This document shows positions 6,213 through 9,784 of a stretch of 9,784 nt of DNA, piece by piece. Position 1 is the first letter of the stretch. Every line of letters starts with the position of its first letter. The translations under genes and the position numbers were made by a program. The notes under the pieces were generated by a model that worked only from the letters and a program-made list of their open reading frames with translations, was not told the DNA's origin and did not search any database. Origin of the DNA: Spirochaetaceae bacterium (GTDB lineage Bacteria > Spirochaetota > Spirochaetia > DSM-2461); NCBI GenBank assembly GCA_003246505.1, contig QKAI01000346.1:1-9784 (forward strand). The letters run 5' to 3'.

Positions 6213-7139
6213 TTAATCGTAGAGGCCGTAAGCCCCTTCTGTGGCGTGGATCAGATCGACGATCAGGGTGTTGTAGGGTGTGGGGACCCCGTAGAGCTTC
6301 GCCTGTTCCACGATGGCCCCGTTGATGGCGTCAATCTCCATGGGAACCCTTCTCTTCCTGTCCTGGTACATGGAGGAGTAGCCCTCTCCCGCCGTCTCGC
6401 ATACGGCCCGGACCATCTCCAGGGCCTCCCGCCGGTCAAAGTAGGTCCCGTCTGCCTCGGCCACTTCAATGGCTTCGTATATGAGCCTTTTGGCGAAATC
6501 CCAGGCGTGCGGATTCCTGATCATATAGCCGATAGGCGTCTGGGTGATGGCGGTGAAGGTATTGACGGACAGGTTCACGAGAAGCTTGCTCCAGATTATC
6601 CTCTGGATGTCTCCGGAAACGGTGACCTGGAAACCGGCTTCCCCGAGGAGGGATGCCAGCCTGTCCACCTCTTCCCTGGCTCCGTGGTTGCTTCCTATGG
6701 TCGTTTCTCCCATGGCGGAGTGGCGGACCGTCCCCGAACCCCGGTTAAGGGCGCTGTGCTTGCTTGTCCCGATGATGACGTTCTCCTTTTTGGCGTACTT
6801 CTCTATCTTCCTGTCGTTTCCCGCTCCGTTCTGCAAAGTCATTACCAGGGTTGAGTCCCCGAAGAGGGTTTTATTCTCTTCCAGTGCCGCTTCCGTATAG
6901 GTGGACTTCACGAAAATGATGACCGCGTCCACCCTCTCTCTGCACTGGCCGGAGAGGCAGGCCGTAGCAGAGGGAAAAACCTCCCTGATGCCCTCGGCTC
7001 CCTCAAGCACGATTCCCTTTTCGTTAATTGCACTGACCTGATCTTCCAGGCAGTCTATCATAATTACTTTGTTGTTCCTGCTCAGGAATGCTCCGTACAG
7101 ACATCCCATAGCACCCGCCCCGATAATGGCAATTGTCAT
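6213..7139 (-). CDS. Ketopantoate reductase (ApbA/PanE) family protein
   Basis: This is a 308-residue NADPH-dependent 2-oxoacid reductase; the named family activity is 2-dehydropantoate to pantoate in coenzyme A synthesis. The N-terminal Rossmann fold has the family signature GAGAMGCLYG (7-16). Residues aligning with E. coli PanE active-site positions are all present: Asn104 in LQNGAGN, Lys185, Asn189 and Asn193 in 'WSKLLVNLSVN', Ser256 in SSMYQD, and Glu268 in PMEIDAING. Lys78 follows VIIFV. The ATG at 7139 has AGGAG 8 bases upstream. Starts farther upstream (to 7190) would fall inside the promoter, so the shorter protein is preferred. No panB or panC is nearby, and paralogues of this family reduce other oxoacids, so I withhold the symbol panE. 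The tandem-HTH regulator follows after 63 bases; an XRE regulator is divergent. Confidence 0.85.
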   Translation of the reverse strand: MTIAIIGAGAMGCLYGAFLSRNNKVIMIDCLEDQVSAINEKGIVLEGAEGIREVFPSATACLSGQCRERVDAVIIFVKSTYTEAALEENKTLFGDSTLVMTLQNGAGNDRKIEKYAKKENVIIGTSKHSALNRGSGTVRHSAMGETTIGSNHGAREEVDRLASLLGEAGFQVTVSGDIQRIIWSKLLVNLSVNTFTAITQTPIGYMIRNPHAWDFAKRLIYEAIEVAEADGTYFDRREALEMVRAVCETAGEGYSSMYQDRKRRVPMEIDAINGAIVEQAKLYGVPTPYNTLIVDLIHATEGAYGLYD

Positions 7140-7161
7140 CCCTCTCTCTCCTATTGACCCC

Positions 7162-7190
7162 ATTATATCCGGGGGGAAAACTTGGAACAA
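7162..7190 (-). promoter_or_regulatory. Sigma-70-type promoter of the ketopantoate-reductase-like gene
   Basis: A perfect TATAAT (complement of 7162-7167) lies 17 bases after TTGTTC (complement of 7185-7190, 3 of 6 to the -35 consensus). The predicted start near 7155 gives a leader of about 16 bases carrying the AGGAG site (complement of 7148-7152). This supports the ATG at 7139 as the true start. Confidence 0.6.
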
Positions 7191-7220
7191 ACGATGAGGG
7201 TTTCGCTAAAAGAGAATTAA

Positions 7221-7248
7221 TTGCAGGATTATCTCTTTAGAATAGAAT
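7221..7248 (+). promoter_or_regulatory. Candidate promoter of the XRE regulator gene
   Basis: TAGAAT at 7243-7248 (5 of 6 to the -10 consensus) follows a weak -35 TTGCAG at 7221-7226 with a 16-base spacer. Transcription would begin near 7255, leaving a leader of about 105 bases that contains the 7295-7333 inverted repeat. It is divergent from the promoter at 7162-7190. Confidence 0.35.
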
Positions 7249-7294
7249 TTTGAAGCCTAATCGTTTAAACTCGGGGAAGAGGCTCCGGCGCTTC

Positions 7295-7333
7295 GGGAAT
7301 TTCATGGGATCACACCTTTATATGAGAATTCCC
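7295..7333 (+). promoter_or_regulatory. Stem-loop or operator-like inverted repeat upstream of the XRE regulator
   Basis: GGGAATTTCAT (7295-7305) pairs with ATGAGAATTCCC (7322-7333): 11 base pairs with one bulged G (7326) and a 16-base loop. It lies 26 bases before the chosen ATG at 7360. It could be an autoregulatory operator for the downstream DNA-binding protein or a leader hairpin. The sequence cannot distinguish the two. Confidence 0.5.
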
Positions 7334-7359
7334 TTACCGAGATGAAGGGGGAATCCCGT

Positions 7360-8097
7360 ATGGATTGGGAAGACTATGACTATAACAGAATCAACCGACG
7401 CACCGGTGAAAACATCCGGAGAACCCGCAAGCTGCGGGGAATGACCATCCAGGAGCTGGCCGATCGGATCCATAAAAGCCGGGCGACCGTTTCTAAATAT
7501 GAGACCGGGGAGATCTCCCTGGATATTCCGACCCTCCTCCGCATCTCTCTCGTCCTCCAGGTAACGGCGAACCGGCTTATCGACTACCCCGATACCGGAG
7601 GCGGGGAAAGGGGAGTGGCCTCCGCCGGGCCGAAGACATTCCATAATGCCGCCCGGCTCTTTTTTTATTTTTACGACGGAAGGTATAAGCGATTGAAGGA
7701 CGGGGTCATCGATATCCGTCCTGACAGGCAGGGAAACCAGCAGGGGGCAGCGCTTACCATAAGCGTGGTAACCCCCAACGGTCGAAGCAGCGAAATATAT
7801 TACGAGGGAACCGTCACCTACAGCGACAGGCTGATACGCTTCTCCTTCATTAACCAGTATAACACCCTGGAGGAGGATCTGCTGTACATTTTCAATCCCC
7901 TGGAATTGCGGGAGAGCACCTACGGACTTCTCTGCGGCATCTCCTCGGCGGACATGCGCCCCTGCGCCTTCAAATGTCTGGTAACCCTGACGCCCCACAA
8001 ATATTCCGACGAGTTGAAGGAACAGCTCCTCCTTACCCGGGAGGAGCTGAGAACTTCAAAAAGACTCAATATGCTGGTCGTGGATAACGTCCTTTAG
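7360..8097 (+). CDS. XRE-family transcriptional regulator with beta-rich C-terminal domain
   Basis: This is a 245-residue cytoplasmic DNA-binding protein. An N-terminal XRE helix-turn-helix spans about residues 15-76, with the recognition region 'SRATVSKYETGE' at 40-51 and the flanking pattern NIRRTRK...TIQELA. After a glycine-rich linker comes a beta-strand-rich domain (about 92-220, beginning LFFYFYDGRYKR) that probably senses a ligand or mediates oligomerisation. A charged helix closes the protein. From memory, similar two-part regulators occur in Firmicutes and spirochaetes; none has a function I can name. ATG 7360 is preferred because GGGGGA (7347-7352) is 7 bases upstream; the in-frame ATG at 7342 has no good ribosome site. 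It is divergent from the ketopantoate-reductase-like gene and convergent with the UroD-like gene, so either could be its target, as well as itself. Confidence 0.85.
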   Translation: MDWEDYDYNRINRRTGENIRRTRKLRGMTIQELADRIHKSRATVSKYETGEISLDIPTLLRISLVLQVTANRLIDYPDTGGGERGVASAGPKTFHNAARLFFYFYDGRYKRLKDGVIDIRPDRQGNQQGAALTISVVTPNGRSSEIYYEGTVTYSDRLIRFSFINQYNTLEEDLLYIFNPLELRESTYGLLCGISSADMRPCAFKCLVTLTPHKYSDELKEQLLLTREELRTSKRLNMLVVDNVL

Positions 8098-8106
8098 GGG
8101 GAGAAA

Positions 8107-9135
8107 TTATCGGACGCTTTCGAAGAGGGCTTCGATGTTTTCCGGGGGAATGTCGGGCAGAATCGCCTCGTGGCTGGGGGAGATGATCAGGCCGGTGGGG
8201 AAGATCCCCTTGAGCTGGTTCACCTTGGCGGCCACTTCCTCCTTTTTCCCGTTCACCAGAAGGTTCTGGGCGTCCACGCCACCGCAGAAGGCCACCCGGT
8301 GGCCGAATTCGTCCTTGAGGGACTGGGGTTCCATTCCCGCGGCCAGGGCCTGGATGGGATGGATCGCGTCCACCCCCGTGTCGATCAGGTCCCCGATGAT
8401 GTCCCGGATGGATCCGCAGGAGTGGTGGATGACCTTGAGCCCGTAGCCGTGGGCCTGCTCCACCAGTTTCTTCGTGCCGGGCAGGACCAGTTCCCGGATC
8501 AGGTCCGGGGAGAGCATCAGCCCCTGCTGGCTGCCCAGATCGTTGCCGATGAGGACGGCGTGGAGTTTCCCCCTGGTCGCCTCATAGAAAATCTCATTCG
8601 CCTTCAGGTAGAAATCCAGAATCCTGTCTATGACGACCTTGAACATCTCCGGCTCCAGGATCATCTTCATCAGGGCCGTCTCCATGCCGAAGGCGGCGCA
8701 GGCGTCCTGGAAGTGGGCCGACCAGATGACGCCCAGCACCGCTTTGTCCCGGGGTGCCATCTCCACTTCCCGCAGGCATTCGGCGGGATCGATATAGAGG
8801 GCCGGGTCGGGCCAGGGGAAGTCGTCAATCCGGGCGGGGTCGCTGTAATCCTCGAAAAATCCCGGCGCGGTCAGGGTCCGTTCGAACTCGTCCCCCTTGA
8901 AATCCTTGGCGAAATCGAAGGCCGCGTATATGGCGTTGCTGGTGGGGGAGTGGTAGGGCAGCTCCACCGGATAGATGTCGTCGTTGACCGCGAAGGTCAT
9001 CTCCCGTATGTCCTTGATCTTGAAGTAGTCGCAAAGCTGTTCCTTCGCATCGGGGGTGGGCAGTCCCAGCCAGCTGGCGGGATAATCCACCGGCTCCCGG
9101 TTCAGGGTGGCAAAAAAGCGTTCCAGATGTGTCAT
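8107..9135 (-). CDS. Uroporphyrinogen decarboxylase-family protein (MtaA/CmuA-like methyltransferase type)
   Basis: This 342-residue TIM-barrel protein belongs to the URO-D superfamily. It is more likely a methyl-transfer enzyme than a haem-pathway decarboxylase, because it carries the zinc motif of corrinoid:coenzyme M-type methyltransferases: His238-Ser-Cys240 in HHSCGS and Cys284 in FCGGVD. Other family features are 'NDLGSQQGLMLSP' (198-210) followed by 'IRELVLPGTKKLVEQAHGYG'. ATG 9135 has GGAGGAG (complement of 9146-9152) 10 bases upstream; an alternative TTG at 9141 would add two residues. No corrinoid protein, activase or partner methyltransferase is in the window, so the substrate is unknown. 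Genes of this family are often found in sugar and methylated-compound loci of anaerobes. It is separated from the convergent XRE gene by only 9 bases. Confidence 0.85.
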   Translation of the reverse strand: MTHLERFFATLNREPVDYPASWLGLPTPDAKEQLCDYFKIKDIREMTFAVNDDIYPVELPYHSPTSNAIYAAFDFAKDFKGDEFERTLTAPGFFEDYSDPARIDDFPWPDPALYIDPAECLREVEMAPRDKAVLGVIWSAHFQDACAAFGMETALMKMILEPEMFKVVIDRILDFYLKANEIFYEATRGKLHAVLIGNDLGSQQGLMLSPDLIRELVLPGTKKLVEQAHGYGLKVIHHSCGSIRDIIGDLIDTGVDAIHPIQALAAGMEPQSLKDEFGHRVAFCGGVDAQNLLVNGKKEEVAAKVNQLKGIFPTGLIISPSHEAILPDIPPENIEALFESVR

Positions 9136-9169
9136 TCTCAAAAAACTCCTCCCTCTTGGGTTATGTCCT

Positions 9170-9199
9170 ATTGTAGTCTCGCCGGGAAAAAGCCCTCAA
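9170..9199 (-). promoter_or_regulatory. Promoter of the UroD-family gene
   Basis: TACAAT (complement of 9170-9175, 5 of 6 to TATAAT) lies 18 bases after TTGAGG (complement of 9194-9199, 4 of 6). The predicted start near 9163 gives a leader of about 28 bases that holds the GGAGGAG ribosome site. Confidence 0.5.
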
Positions 9200-9240
9200 C
9201 AGGAAAAAATGGGAATGGAGGGGGAAAAATTTGGGGCCCC

Positions 9241-9280
9241 CGGTTCCTGTAAAAAAAAACTGGCAAAATTCCCCGAACCG
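9241..9280. repeat. Short inverted repeat and A-tract upstream of the ATPase subunit gene
   Basis: CGGTTC (9241-9246) and GAACCG (9275-9280) form a perfect 6-bp inverted repeat around a run of nine A (9251-9259). It lies 21 bases before the subunit C start, and the palindrome GGGGCCCC (9233-9240) directly precedes it. I see no convincing -35/-10 pair for the ATPase gene here. The repeat is short enough to be chance. Confidence 0.25.
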
Positions 9281-9301
9281 TGGCACACTAGAGGTACATC
9301 C

Positions 9302-9784
9302 ATGTCCGAGCTGAAGCGTTACGCCTATATCAATGCCCGCCTGCGGGGACGGCTCAGTCAGCTTCTGACAGACGATTTTTTCAACCGTCTGGCGGACAGC
9401 GAATCTCTGTCCGCCGCCATGGCCCTTTTAAAGAACAGCCGTTACGACTCCCTGGTCTCCCTTTACGAGGACACCGGGGATATCAGGAGCTGCGAAAACG
9501 CCCTTTATATGGCCGAAGTGGATCTGTACCGGGATCTTTACGCCCGGGTGGACAAATCGCTCCAGCCCTTCATCAATCAGCTCACCCTCTACTACGAGAC
9601 GGACAACCTCAAGAATCTCCTGCGCCTCTGGTTCGACCGGAAAATACGGGGGCGGGACATCAACGCCTACACGGGCTACATCTTCCGGGAGAAGATCCAG
9701 CACGACCTGCCCATCGACGGCCTGATCAACGCGGAGGAGATCACCGACATCATCTCCCTTCTGAGCGGCACCCCCTACATGGAA
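9302..9784 (+). CDS. V-type (A/V) ATP synthase subunit C, N-terminal part (3' end outside window)
   Basis: There are 161 codons from ATG 9302 to the window edge with no stop. The sequence begins MSELKRYAYINARLRGRLSQLL and contains 'LTLYYETDNLKNLLRLWFDRK' near residues 100-120. Both match the all-helical subunit C/AC39 family, which links the central rotor stalk to the membrane ring of A/V-type ATPases. The ribosome site is AGAGG at 9290-9294, 7 bases upstream. A full-length protein would be about 330-360 residues. The preceding gene runs the other way, so subunit C appears to begin this ATPase operon. Bacterial V-type operons commonly put I, K and E genes before C. The other subunits should lie to the right, outside the window. 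Confidence 0.85.
   Translation, partial: MSELKRYAYINARLRGRLSQLLTDDFFNRLADSESLSAAMALLKNSRYDSLVSLYEDTGDIRSCENALYMAEVDLYRDLYARVDKSLQPFINQLTLYYETDNLKNLLRLWFDRKIRGRDINAYTGYIFREKIQHDLPIDGLINAEEITDIISLLSGTPYME

Noticed and set aside
7140..7190. N-terminal extension of the ketopantoate-reductase-like protein (starts at 7190 or 7163)
   Set aside because: The segment contains a TATAAT promoter and the AGGAG site, and the Rossmann fold begins right after the ATG at 7139.
8170..9252. Long + strand open frame opposite the UroD-like gene
   Set aside because: It has no recognisable family and looks like a GC-bias shadow. The - strand encodes a clear UroD-family protein with zinc motif and ribosome site.
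9261..9290. Sigma-54-like TGGCA elements before the V-ATPase gene
   Set aside because: The matching GC element at the required spacing is absent for both TGGCA copies.

Overview
The window looks like a chromosome segment from a GC-rich, free-living or gut/sediment spirochaete. This is an inference: it rests on the A/V-type ATPase gene at the right edge, a CUT2 sugar ABC operon, a lipobox lipoprotein and a generally high-GC coding style. A Firmicute or another anaerobe cannot be excluded from this sequence alone. There are ten protein genes, two of them cut by the window edges. I found no RNA genes, insertion sequences or CRISPR array, and no gene-free stretch longer than about 300 bases.

Left part (1-4407, + strand): a sugar-uptake operon. 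It contains the C-terminus of a periplasmic sugar-binding protein, a two-domain ABC ATPase, two different CUT2 permeases and an L-rhamnose mutarotase. From the ATPase onward every gene overlaps the next by 4-14 bases, so they are almost certainly one transcript. The order (binding protein, ATPase, permease, permease, mutarotase) matches the rhizobial rhaS-T-P-Q-U arrangement, so the most likely cargo is L-rhamnose. A strong hairpin sits between the binding-protein gene and the ATPase gene. The rhamnose kinase, isomerase and aldolase are not in the window.

Middle part (4404-7139, - strand): three genes read in the opposite direction. They are a ketopantoate-reductase-family oxidoreductase, a small regulator with two HTH domains joined by a cysteine-rich linker, and a beta-helix lipoprotein. 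The lipoprotein stop codon interlocks with the mutarotase stop codon. The small regulator has a recognisable promoter whose predicted transcription start falls on its ATG, which suggests a leaderless mRNA.

Right part (7140-9784): an XRE regulator with a beta-rich C-terminal domain is divergent from the oxidoreductase gene. It ends 9 bases from a convergent uroporphyrinogen-decarboxylase-like gene that carries a methyltransferase-type zinc motif. Divergent from that gene, the first 161 codons of a V-type ATP synthase subunit C gene run off the right edge.

The least explained part is the regulator/lipoprotein pair at 4404-6149: a possible redox- or metal-responsive regulator followed by a surface lipoprotein whose second repeat module ends abruptly. 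None of the regulatory assignments can be proven from the sequence alone.
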